This document shows positions 44,484 to 53,255 of a DNA stretch of 64,000 nucleotides, one piece after another. The DNA lies in NCBI RefSeq assembly GCF_022063185.1, contig NZ_CP091913.1, positions 4,875,141 to 4,939,140 on the forward strand, in the 5' to 3' direction. Each line of letters begins with the position of its first letter. Positions within the stretch are counted from its first letter, which is position 1. This DNA is from Nostoc sp. UHCC 0870. GTDB taxonomy: Bacteria; Cyanobacteriota; Cyanobacteriia; Cyanobacteriales; Nostocaceae. The notes beneath the pieces were generated by a model. That model did no database searches. It had not been told where the DNA came from and worked only from the letters and a program-made list of their open reading frames with translations. The position numbers and the translations under genes are program-made.

Positions 44484-45682
44484 TTCCTAGCTCCTCCAAG
44501 GTTTTAACCATCAATCACCACTTTGAGGTGATTTTTAACACAATACAATAGCAGTATGTAGATACTCAGGTAATTTCGGATAATCCTGAAACTTTGAATA
44601 CAGATTTACAGAAATTAAAAAATTAGATTCTAGCTTTCTTAGCCGCTAGTCTAGGGAATAGCATATGACTTTTAATACTTAATCCATATAGCCTCTTGAA
44701 AATATTTAAATCCTTGAAAAGTAGCTAGATTAACTTATGAGAAATAAAATCTTTAATTTTTGTACCTTGAGAGTTAAAAATAAATCTACGTATTTTAATA
44801 ACTTTTTATACACTCAAGCCCCGAAGTAATTTTGTATAAGCAAAATAAGCATTATTTCTTATATATGCCTTGAATAGAATATGAAATATTCAAGATAATT
44901 ATTCGAGTGAAATTAGTTTTTATGCTAGAACATCTAGTAAACTCCTAAGAATAACAAGCATTTTAATATTTAATACCATTGCTACCTATTTAAAAAAAAA
45001 TTAAATTTTTATCAATCTGATGCAAAATTTAATTCCATATCAAAAAGATAGACTGCACTCTTATCAGGATAGTTTCTCATGGAAAAGACTTTTACATTAG
45101 TTAATCCATATACTTTTTTCATCCTTTTTGTAAAAGTATGTGATTAAATATTGAATTTTGTCTATGAGAATAGATAATTGAGATATTCAATATTCAGTCA
45201 TTTGACAAATAATGATTGAAATCTCTAATTAATGTAAGCCCTTACATTATTAAATTAAAATTACATATATGTTGTTACAGTATATTTACTGAAATTCACT
45301 ATTTGAGAGTTTAAACTTTTAATAATTATAGTCACAGGGAGAAACAAAAAAGTCTAATTTAAATTAGTAGTTTTTGTTACTTGGTTATTGTGGAAAATTC
45401 CGGCTCGCTATAGTCAAGCAGTGAAAAAATTACACTGTCATGGGCAAAGAATTTGGTAGATAGTACCTTACACCGTTATATAAAACAAGTTTATATACGC
45501 CGCGCGGTATTAGGTGGCAGCATTGAGTAGTCAAAGGAAGCGATCGCTATATGTAAGGGGACTATGGCTAATATCGTACATTATAAGAATTTTTGCCTAT
45601 TGGTTAGATATTATAATTAATAATACGGAAATCTCTAAAAATACATAAAGTTCTCATAAAAACATTATCTGGACTTTTCGAT
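44484..45682. other. 1.2-kb AT-rich gene-free region
   Basis: Divergent region between the deacetylase and the GT39 gene. Frames on both strands are short and broken. No repeat array, tRNA or recognised RNA is seen. A GGAAGCGATCGCT (HIP1) lies near 45540. It may hold long leaders, a small RNA or decayed sequence. Confidence 0.5.
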
Positions 45683-47230
45683 ATGCGTCCATTCCGAGAA
45701 AAAGAATGGCTGTTAAGCTTGTGCGTGTTATCTATGCTGTTGTGGCTAATATGCTTGGGTAACTCACCTTTACGTGATTGGGATGAGGCAACAATAGCAC
45801 AAGTTGCCCGTGAAATTTGGCGATCGCCCCTTGGTTCTATGGGTTGGCTTTATCCAACTTTGGCAGGAGAACCGTATCATAACAAACCACCCTTGATGCA
45901 CTTACTGATCGCTTGGGCTTATTCTTTAGGTGGTGTCAATGAATGGACAACACGTTTACCTGGCGCAGTATTAACGGCTTTAGGCGTACCTTTGCTTTTC
46001 TCAGTGGGAAGATTAATTTTTCCAGCTAAGTTACCAGCTTTATTTGCTGCCTTAGTTTACATGACAATGTTACCTGTGGTACGTCATGGCAGGTTAGCAA
46101 TGTTGGATGGTGCGCTAGTTACTTTTTTCTTACTAGTGCTGTTTTGTCTATTCAAAGCACGTAAAAACCAACGCTATGCTTTAGGTGTGGGGTTTGGTTT
46201 AGGGCTGATTGCGCTCACTAAAGGGATGATGGTTTTGCTGTTGGGGGGAATTGTCTGTTTATTTCTCTTAATCAATAGACAATTAAGTTGGTTGAGAAAT
46301 CCTTATTTATGGATAGGAATATTATTAGGAAATGCGCCTGCGATCGCTTGGTATCTTGCACAATGGCATCATTATGGCAATAGTTTTTTACAAATCAATT
46401 TGCAATCACAAACTTTTGACAGACTCACACAACCTGTAGATGGTAATACGGGACTTCCTTGGTACTATTTAATTGAAATACTCAAATATGGTTTTCCCTG
46501 GCTATTATTTTTACCTGGAGGGTTTTATCTAGCTGGGAAACAGCGTCATACTACTTGGGGGTGTTTGGTGCTTGTAGGCACAGTAGTATATTTAGCAACT
46601 ATTTCTCTCATGAAAACAAAACTCCCCTGGTATGTGATACCTGTGTATCCATTTTTAGCTTTAGCAGTTGGCGCAAAACTCAGTGAAGTTTGGGAACATC
46701 GACATATTCAAAGCAGAATTTGGACGGTAATATTTGTTTTGTTGTCTATTGCAGGTGTAGGAGGTTGCGTTTACTTCGCTATAGCTGATCCTCAGCCTGT
46801 GTTAATAGTGATGAGTATTGTTATAGCTATCAGCATGGGTAGTGTAGCATGGTTGGTGAGTAGACGCGATCGCAATTTTATTCCAGTTTTATTCACTGGG
46901 ATGTATCTAGTTTTAGCATTATTGATGAGTTCACAGTCTTGGATTTGGGAATTAAACGAAGCTTTCCCAGTTAAACCCGTGGCTGCATTAATTCGTGCCA
47001 ATGTTTCACCACAAACAAAAATTTATACTTCTTTTGCTTATAGCCGCCCCAGTTTAGATTTTTACTGCGATTGCCAAGTTATTGCAGTATCTTCATCAAC
47101 TCTAAAACAAATGTGGTTGGATAAATCTTATTTACTTTTAGATAACGCAACTTTGCAAACAATCAATTTACCTAATTCCCTCATTCTTGGTAATTCTGAA
47201 GAATTTGCCTTGATTTATCCTAAAAGCTGA
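45683..47230 (+). CDS. GT39-type lipid-dependent glycosyltransferase (ArnT/PMT family)
   Basis: 515 aa with about 10-12 transmembrane helices. The first periplasmic loop carries the DWDEA motif (R31-D32-W33-D34-E35), which holds the catalytic acidic residues of the PMT_2 fold, followed by YHNKPPLMHLLIAW. A C-terminal soluble part of about 90 residues follows (FPVKPVAALIRANVSPQTKIYTSFAYSRPSLDFYCDC). It transfers a sugar from a polyprenyl-phosphate donor to an unknown acceptor at the outer face of the inner membrane. Confidence 0.85.
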   Translation: MRPFREKEWLLSLCVLSMLLWLICLGNSPLRDWDEATIAQVAREIWRSPLGSMGWLYPTLAGEPYHNKPPLMHLLIAWAYSLGGVNEWTTRLPGAVLTALGVPLLFSVGRLIFPAKLPALFAALVYMTMLPVVRHGRLAMLDGALVTFFLLVLFCLFKARKNQRYALGVGFGLGLIALTKGMMVLLLGGIVCLFLLINRQLSWLRNPYLWIGILLGNAPAIAWYLAQWHHYGNSFLQINLQSQTFDRLTQPVDGNTGLPWYYLIEILKYGFPWLLFLPGGFYLAGKQRHTTWGCLVLVGTVVYLATISLMKTKLPWYVIPVYPFLALAVGAKLSEVWEHRHIQSRIWTVIFVLLSIAGVGGCVYFAIADPQPVLIVMSIVIAISMGSVAWLVSRRDRNFIPVLFTGMYLVLALLMSSQSWIWELNEAFPVKPVAALIRANVSPQTKIYTSFAYSRPSLDFYCDCQVIAVSSSTLKQMWLDKSYLLLDNATLQTINLPNSLILGNSEEFALIYPKS

Positions 47231-47317
47231 TCGATAGTTATTGCTTAATAAATAAGGACTTTATTAAAAGTAAAATCCTACACTGATATGGTCTAAAATC
47301 AGCAGTAAATTTTCTAC

Positions 47318-47483
47318 AGGACTTACGCAAGTGTCACAATCGATCGTTGGTGCGTGACGCTATAAGTCTGATGACTACGTTCCAATACTTTCGCAGCGTC
47401 ACACAACGGCAATAAAGCGGGAGGAAAATCCACACCGCTTTTTGCCTCCCCTACATAAAAAATATGCCAGTTGCGTAAGTCCT
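47318..47483. mobile_element. MITE with AGGACTTACGCAA terminal inverted repeats
   Basis: Left end AGGACTTACGCAA (47318-47330) and right end TTGCGTAAGTCCT (47471-47483) are perfect 13-bp inverted repeats enclosing 140 bp without a gene. TTCTA is present on both flanks (47312-47316 and 47485-47489), a possible 5-bp target duplication. Internal GTGCGTGACGC and GCGTCACAC are also partly complementary. Confidence 0.8.
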
Positions 47484-47672
47484 ATTCTATATTGTCCATT
47501 TTGAACATTTTAAACAGTGATTCTTCTATATTTAGTGTTTTAATATACCTATAAAATGTTTTTTTGATAGTGAATTTACTTTCTAAAAAGCAGTATGGAT
47601 TGTGGCGATCGCTGTTCTGAATGAGTCCCAAGCAATTTATAGTGAGAGTTATCTGTACATCCTTAAGCAATT

Positions 47673-48869
47673 GTGAAAGCTATAACTCTTGTTGGTTCTA
47701 CCGGCTCAATTGGTACTCAGACTTTAGATATTGTCACTCAGTACCCAGATCAGTTTCGGATTGTGGGATTGGCGGCTGGGAGCAATGTAGAAATGCTAGC
47801 GGCTCAAATTCGGCAATTCCGACCAAGTATAGCGGCGATTTCTGCCGCAGAAAAACTGCCAGCACTCCAAGAAGCACTCAAAGACCTTGATCCCCAACCC
47901 ATTTTACTTGGTGGCGAAGCGGGTGTCATTGAAGTCGCTCGCTATGGTGATGCTGAAACCGTGGTTACTGGCATTGTAGGTTGTGCGGGTTTACTACCAA
48001 CGATCGCCGCTATTGAAGCTGGTAAAGATATTGCCTTAGCAAACAAAGAAACTCTCATCGCCGGTGGGCCAGTAGTCTTACCCCTAGTTGAAAAGCACGG
48101 TGTCAAATTACTCCCCGCCGATTCCGAGCATTCGGCTATCTTTCAGTGTCTCCAAGGTGTTCCTAAAGGTGGCTTACGGCGGATTCTACTCACCGCCTCT
48201 GGGGGAGCATTCCGGGATTGGGATGTAGCCAGGTTAGCAGAGGTGACAGTTGCTGATGCTCTCAAGCATCCTAACTGGTCAATGGGACGTAAAATCACCG
48301 TTGATTCTGCCACTTTGATGAATAAAGGGTTGGAAGTAATCGAGGCTCATTTTTTGTTTGGCTTAGATTACGAAGATATCGATATTGTCATCCATCCCCA
48401 AAGCATCATTCACTCACTAATTGAGCTGCAAGATACTTCGGTACTGGCACAATTAGGCTGGCCAGATATGCGTTTACCCCTACTGTATGCGATGTCTTGG
48501 CCAGAACGTATTTATACTAACTGGGAAAGACTAGATTTAGTCAAAGCGGGAAATCTTACTTTCCGCGAACCAGATCATCAAAAGTATCCCTGTATGCGGT
48601 TAGCTTACGCGGCTGGTAAGGCTGGCGGTTCTATGCCTGCTGTGTTAAATGCTGCTAATGAACAGGTAGTAGCTTTATTCCTAGAAGAGAAAATCACATT
48701 TTTAGATATTCCTCGGTGTATTGAATCAGTGTGCGATCGCCATCAAAATGATAACTGTGCAAATCCTGCTTTAGATGACATTTTGGCAGCAGATCAATGG
48801 GCAAGACAAGAAGTTTTAACAGCTACTAAAAATTTAGCAGCCCAACCACGTATAATTTCTGTCAGCTAA
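47673..48869 (+). CDS. dxr: 1-deoxy-D-xylulose 5-phosphate reductoisomerase
   Basis: 398 aa from a GTG start (MKAITLVGSTGSIGTQTLDI, NADPH-binding). Catalytic/metal motifs LPADSEHSAIFQ and KHPNWSMGRKITVDSATLMNKGLEVIEAH are present, as is the flexible loop region. Second step of the MEP pathway to isoprenoids (carotenoids, chlorophyll side chain, quinones). A hairpin lies about 100 nt downstream (48973-49001). Confidence 0.97.
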   Translation: MKAITLVGSTGSIGTQTLDIVTQYPDQFRIVGLAAGSNVEMLAAQIRQFRPSIAAISAAEKLPALQEALKDLDPQPILLGGEAGVIEVARYGDAETVVTGIVGCAGLLPTIAAIEAGKDIALANKETLIAGGPVVLPLVEKHGVKLLPADSEHSAIFQCLQGVPKGGLRRILLTASGGAFRDWDVARLAEVTVADALKHPNWSMGRKITVDSATLMNKGLEVIEAHFLFGLDYEDIDIVIHPQSIIHSLIELQDTSVLAQLGWPDMRLPLLYAMSWPERIYTNWERLDLVKAGNLTFREPDHQKYPCMRLAYAAGKAGGSMPAVLNAANEQVVALFLEEKITFLDIPRCIESVCDRHQNDNCANPALDDILAADQWARQEVLTATKNLAAQPRIISVS

Positions 48870-49322
48870 ATAGCTAGTATACGGAAGTCAAACGTCAAAA
48901 ATAAACTTTTTGCCGATTTGTAACTGTCTGGATATCGCGGCTATGTCGTATTAGATTTAACAAAAAAACATAGAGGATGGTGATTTAATCACACCACCCT
49001 CAAATTTCTTAATATTTGATCATTTTTTATATAATTACTAAAAAAGAAAAATATTTTAGTAATTGTGTCTAAAAAAGCTGCATTTATTCCGGAATTGCAG
49101 TGTCTGCTTAGTGTATAATTATTAGGCGATAATTTATTTAAATCTCACTTATTAAGTAATAAACACCATAGCTAAAAATAACACATTGTTGAAAATTTGT
49201 GCAAGTAATGGTGATAAATCAAGTTTGTAGTCAGTACTTTAGTCCTTAATTGATGAATTTAGTAAGCACTTAGGACTTACTAAAAATCTTGTAAAAACTT
49301 AAATCTACAGAATTAAACTGAT
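48870..49322. other. gene-free region with hairpin behind dxr
   Basis: Inverted repeat GAGGATGGTGA/TCACACCACCCTC at 48973-49001, followed by AAATTTCTT, is a possible weak terminator of dxr. The rest is AT-rich and unrecognised. Confidence 0.5.
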
Positions 49323-49520
49323 ATGATTCCTACCTTAATTTTAGCTTGGATCGTATTTATCATAGTTTGGAAGGTATTAAAAGCAACTATTAGTAATGCC
49401 TTAACTATTGCAGCAATACTCATTTTATTGAATATTGGTTTTGGTATTACACCCCAAGACATTTGGAATCAGATTATAAACTTTGCTCAAACGGTATCAC
49501 AAATTAACCTCGGCAAATAG
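49323..49520 (+). CDS. small membrane protein, unknown
   Basis: 65 aa. Two closely spaced hydrophobic segments (LILAWIVFIIVWKVL, ALTIAAILILLNIGFGI) are followed by an amphipathic end (DIWNQIINFAQTVSQINL). No family name recalled. Codon use and ATG fit a real small gene. Isolated from its neighbours. Confidence 0.55.
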   Translation: MIPTLILAWIVFIIVWKVLKATISNALTIAAILILLNIGFGITPQDIWNQIINFAQTVSQINLGK

Positions 49521-49928
49521 AGATGATAATTTGCACAATTGCTACTGCATAGTATACATTTTTTAACAAAGTTTAGGTGTTTAAGTCCCCTTCCTCTGCC
49601 TCTACAGGCAGAGGGTTTGGATGCCTAATTAAAATAGCCTTCACAAAACTTAATTGTTAATTGCGAAGAGCAAATTGCTTCAGTCTGCTATTATATGACT
49701 CAATGTCTGATTTTTGAAAAAAACTCAGTACACCTCAGAGATATTTTTCTGTTCCCTGTTATGTGTTCCGTGTTCTCTCCTTACATAAGTTATTCCAGAA
49801 ATCAAAGCTTATTGCCATTAGTGTAAAAGCTCCAATAAACATCTCCAAAAAAGAAGAAGAAAGCCTTATTCTGTAAGGTTAAAATTTTTATTTACGGAAA
49901 TATATAAATGCAAATAAATATATAGATA
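49521..49928. other. gene-free region with hairpin
   Basis: CCTCTGCCT/AGGCAGAGG inverted repeat at about 49592-49613 may be a terminator of the small membrane protein gene or a dispersed palindrome. The rest is unrecognised. Confidence 0.5.
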
Positions 49929-50999
49929 ATGATACTTTCTTTACAGGAAGACTACTCCATTGAACCCCATAAAACATCTGTTTTAAAAGTTAAAATTGGT
50001 CTTGTAGGCTGTGGCTACTGGGGTCCAAAACTAGCAAGGAACTTTTCTGCACTCAATGAAGTTGAGTTAACAATGCTTTGTGATTTGGAAAAAGACCGAC
50101 TGGAGCAAATGCAACTCCTTTATCCGAAGGCTCACGTTACTTGTAGTTTTGCAGAACTTCTCAATAGTGAAATCGATGCAATTGTCATTGCCACTCCAGT
50201 GAAAAGTCACTATTCTTTAGTTAAAGCAGCCCTGGAGGCAGGAAAACACGTTTTGGTTGAAAAGCCCATGACTTCATCCTTAGCCGCCGCTCAGGAGCTT
50301 GCAGATATAGCAAAACACAAAAATTTAGTTCTCTTGGTTGGTCATACATTTGAGTACAGCACGGCAGTACAGACTATTCAAAATATCTTGAATTCGGGAG
50401 AACTAGGCAAAATTAAATATATTAATTCTGTGCGGGGAAACCTGGGTATATTCCGGTCAGATGTGAATGTTGTTTGGGATTTAGCAATTCACGATATTTC
50501 AATTATTTATTACCTACTAAAGAAATCCCCAAAAGCGGTCAGTGCTTACGGTGAAAGCTGCATTTCCAGAAACAAAGATATTCAAGATGTTGCTGTTCTT
50601 ACTCTTGATTTTGCAGATAATATTCTCTCGACAATTCATGTCAGTTGGTTAGAGCCTGTGAAAACTCGTCGCATGACGATTGTTGGTACTAAAAAAATAC
50701 TAGTTTATGATGACACGGCTAGTAACCCAGTTTTAGTTTACGACCGAGGGATTACAGTTAACTCTAATATTTGTAATCCTTCACAAGCTGAATTCACCTA
50801 TCGTTGCGGTGAAGTTCAGCCCTATTTGGTAAAAAAAGTTGAAGCCCTTCATTTAGAAGCTCAACATTTTATCGATTGTATCAAAGGTAGAACACATCCC
50901 CAAAGCAGCAGTAGCGTGGGGGTAGAAGTCGTCAGAATTTTAGAAGCGGCTCAGTATTCTTTGTCTCACAATGGGATCAAGAGTTACTTAAACGTGTAG
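49929..50999 (+). CDS. Gfo/Idh/MocA family sugar oxidoreductase
   Basis: 356 aa. N-terminal Rossmann fold with GLVGCGYWGPKLARNF (about 26-41) and VEKPM (the conserved EKP that positions the substrate). The C-terminal domain has VRGNLGIFRSDVNVVWDLAIHDISI, typical of sugar-nucleotide dehydrogenases of the WlbA type. It oxidises or reduces a sugar or sugar nucleotide with NAD(P). The glycosyltransferase gene starts 11 bp downstream, so the two form an operon likely to serve polysaccharide or glycolipid synthesis. Confidence 0.85.
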   Translation: MILSLQEDYSIEPHKTSVLKVKIGLVGCGYWGPKLARNFSALNEVELTMLCDLEKDRLEQMQLLYPKAHVTCSFAELLNSEIDAIVIATPVKSHYSLVKAALEAGKHVLVEKPMTSSLAAAQELADIAKHKNLVLLVGHTFEYSTAVQTIQNILNSGELGKIKYINSVRGNLGIFRSDVNVVWDLAIHDISIIYYLLKKSPKAVSAYGESCISRNKDIQDVAVLTLDFADNILSTIHVSWLEPVKTRRMTIVGTKKILVYDDTASNPVLVYDRGITVNSNICNPSQAEFTYRCGEVQPYLVKKVEALHLEAQHFIDCIKGRTHPQSSSSVGVEVVRILEAAQYSLSHNGIKSYLNV

Positions 51000-51010
51000 A
51001 GGAGAACTTA

Positions 51011-52060
51011 ATGGTAGCCACAAATGTAGAAACTTTGCAGCATCTTGGAGTTGTTGTTATTGGACGAAATGAGGGCGATCGCCTTCGCCTATCTTTACTC
51101 TCTGTAATTCAACCTCTAACTACCCGTCAAGGAATCATGCCAGAACATCAATACCCAATAGTGTACGTTGATTCTGGTTCAACGGATGGTAGCGTAGCTT
51201 TGGCAAAAAGTTTAGGCGTTGAAGTTGTAGAGCTAGATTCTCAGATTCCTTTCACCGCCGCCCGTGCCTATAATGCAGGTTGTGATCGGTTGTTAGCATT
51301 ATATCCCCATACACAGTTTGTCCAGTTTGTAGACGGTGATTGCATAATTGTTGAAAGCTGGCTAGAGAAAGCTTATGCTAAACTCGTGTGCTGTCCTGAT
51401 ATTTTCCTGGTTTGTGGACGACGACGAGAAGAGTTTCCCACACTCACAGTTTTTCATCGTTTGTGCGATATGGAGTGGAACACGCCATTAGGTGAAACCA
51501 CAGAGTGTGGTGGTGAATCAATGGTGCGAGTTAGCGACTTCCAATCTGTGGGAGGATTTGACACGACACTCATCGCCGGAGAAGAGCCGGAACTATGCTT
51601 GCGTCTACTCCGTGCAGGTGGGAAGATATTTCGCTTAGATGCAGAGACTTCCATTCATGATGTGCAAATGGTTCGCTGGGAACAATGGTGGAAGCGGACA
51701 TTGCGCGGAGGCTATGCTTTTGCTGAAGGGGCTTGGCGATACCGTAGAACACCCGAACGCTTCTGTATACGGCAGAGCTTCAGGATTTGGTTTTGGGGCT
51801 TGTTATTACCCCTATTAAGCCTCGCTACAGTAGTCATGACAAGAGGTGTGAGCGTGCTAATTCTATTGCTTGCCTATGGGTTGCTTATTGCCCGCATTAC
51901 CTTTAGTACGAGGCAACGCTTTGGTCTTGGCAATGCAATAATTTATGGATTATTTTGTGTTTTGGGTAAATTTCCAGAATTGCAGGGTCAATGGGAGTTT
52001 ATATTTTATCAACTGCGACAACAACAGCGACTGATAGTTGAATATAAACTCGACCAGTGA
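51011..52060 (+). CDS. family 2 glycosyltransferase with C-terminal membrane segments
   Basis: 349 aa. The GT-A core has GVVVIGRNEGDRL, IVYVDSGSTDGSVALAK and the DxD motif in VDGDCIIVESW (about 106-108), plus AGEEPELCLRLLRAGG as the acceptor-site ED-type region. The last 90 residues hold two membrane helices (IWFWGLLLPLLSLATVV, VSVLILLLAYGLLIA). Second gene of the oxidoreductase operon. Substrate unknown. Confidence 0.88.
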   Translation: MVATNVETLQHLGVVVIGRNEGDRLRLSLLSVIQPLTTRQGIMPEHQYPIVYVDSGSTDGSVALAKSLGVEVVELDSQIPFTAARAYNAGCDRLLALYPHTQFVQFVDGDCIIVESWLEKAYAKLVCCPDIFLVCGRRREEFPTLTVFHRLCDMEWNTPLGETTECGGESMVRVSDFQSVGGFDTTLIAGEEPELCLRLLRAGGKIFRLDAETSIHDVQMVRWEQWWKRTLRGGYAFAEGAWRYRRTPERFCIRQSFRIWFWGLLLPLLSLATVVMTRGVSVLILLLAYGLLIARITFSTRQRFGLGNAIIYGLFCVLGKFPELQGQWEFIFYQLRQQQRLIVEYKLDQ

Positions 52061-52150
52061 TTGAATTACAAGCTACTTTGGTACTGAGACAATTAAGTAA
52101 GTAGAGATGATTACTTGTGCCATCTCTACTGCATGGTATCTTATGATTGC

Positions 52151-52651
52151 TCAATTATTCTTCGGTGCGGCAATCTTGGCGAAGGCATCCTGAACACTTG
52201 CGGGTAACTGACGCATTATCTTCCCTCTTTCTCGATCTAAACCGACTAAGGTTACTTTGGCGGTAGCATATAACTGTTGCCCATCAGTGGAAACGATCGC
52301 ATAATCCCAATTGATGCGGACACCAGTCACTTCCGCCATGCGAGTTTTGACCAACACCTCAATTCCTAACGGAATAGAACGGTGATAGCGGACAGAAAGT
52401 TCTACAACTGGTAAATCGCAACCCAAAGCTACTAAATCAGCATACTCAATACCTATAGAGCGCAAACATTCTATCCGTGCTTCTTCCATCCAGGTGATAT
52501 AATTACCATGCCAAACAACACCAGCATAATCAGTGTGGTGGGGATGAACTTTTACAGGATATGTAAACCAAGTATTGAATTCACTAATTGAGGGGAGTTC
52601 AATCGCACTAGTGGGTGGGAGTTGTGCTTGGCTAGATTGTTCTTTAGACAT
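52151..52651 (-). CDS. acyl-CoA thioesterase, 4HBT (YbgC-like) family
   Basis: 166 aa from ATG 52651 (a TTG at 52666 would add five residues). The hotdog fold motif HPHHTDYAGVVWHGNYITWMEEARIECL contains the catalytic Asp and the D-x-x-G-V-x-x-x-x-Y pattern. Later segments (VELSVRYHRSIPLGIEVLVKTRM) fit the family. Hydrolyses acyl or aromatic CoA thioesters, in cyanobacteria possibly linked to phylloquinone (DHNA-CoA) metabolism, which is not proven here. It converges with the GT2 gene. Confidence 0.88.
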   Translation of the reverse strand: MSKEQSSQAQLPPTSAIELPSISEFNTWFTYPVKVHPHHTDYAGVVWHGNYITWMEEARIECLRSIGIEYADLVALGCDLPVVELSVRYHRSIPLGIEVLVKTRMAEVTGVRINWDYAIVSTDGQQLYATAKVTLVGLDRERGKIMRQLPASVQDAFAKIAAPKNN

Positions 52652-52716
52652 CTTCAATTTTCTCAATCACTAGGTTTTTTCGATATCTGGAATAGCTTAA
52701 CAATTCAAAATTCAAA

Positions 52717-52841
52717 ATGACGCTCGCGGACTCGCTAACGCTGCGCTAACAAAATTCAAAACAGTTGGAGTCGGGGATTTAAGCCCTAACTCAACTGATA
52801 CTACGTGTAGACGTAGGGGTCTTAAACCCTTGAATTTACGA
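52717..52841. repeat. GC-rich palindrome and second copy of the 90-bp dispersed repeat (inverted)
   Basis: TGACGCTCGCGGACTCGCTA-type palindromic DNA (52721-52749) is followed by the reverse complement of the repeat at 11221-11311 (52750-52841). No gene; the minus-strand open frame here is repeat DNA. Confidence 0.88.
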
Positions 52842-52875
52842 TAAAAAGGTATTGAATTATAAGGGGAATGCTGAA

Positions 52876-53200
52876 AACCCGTGAGAAGCAGGACACGCAG
52901 GTGTCCGAACTTCGTACTTCTCCCAAGGGGAGACGCTGCGCGAACAGGCACGGGATGAAAGCTTCTTTATTGCCTTTAGGCTTAAGTCAATTTTGTTGAT
53001 GAACATGGTAAAATACTCTAATCAGTATAAGATTTAAAAACCTACCCCCGGACTGGGGGAAAGTCTACGCCCGAAAAACCTTGAGGAGATATCACTACGC
53101 CCTACTGGGCAAACGTGGTGAGCCTGGGAATCTGTGCAAACAGAATATTAAGGCTGTGAGGTCTTAAGAATCTCCGTACCTTTAGGTCGGAGAGTGTCAA
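52876..53200 (+). mobile_element. second orphan IS605/TnpB-type end cassette with nested palindrome
   Basis: The left-end hairpin arms ACCCGTG...CACGGGAT (52876-52955) are split by a nested GC-rich repeat (CCAAGGGGAGACGCTGCG). GGGATGAAAGCT, AACATGGTAAAAT and a structured middle (CCCCCGGACTGGGGG, ACGCCC...GGGCAAACGTGG) follow. The right end is GAATC + CTCCG.../CGGAG + AGTGTCAA (to 53200). This right end is very close in plan to ISDra2-type omega-RNA ends. No protein is encoded. Confidence 0.7.
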
Positions 53201-53255
53201 AATATTAATTCCAATGATTAGCATTTACGCTCCCCAATCAAAGGAGTGTTTTTTT

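Noticed and set aside
52712..52951. 79-codon minus-strand frame
   Set aside because: It consists of dispersed repeat and the left end of the orphan cassette, not a gene.
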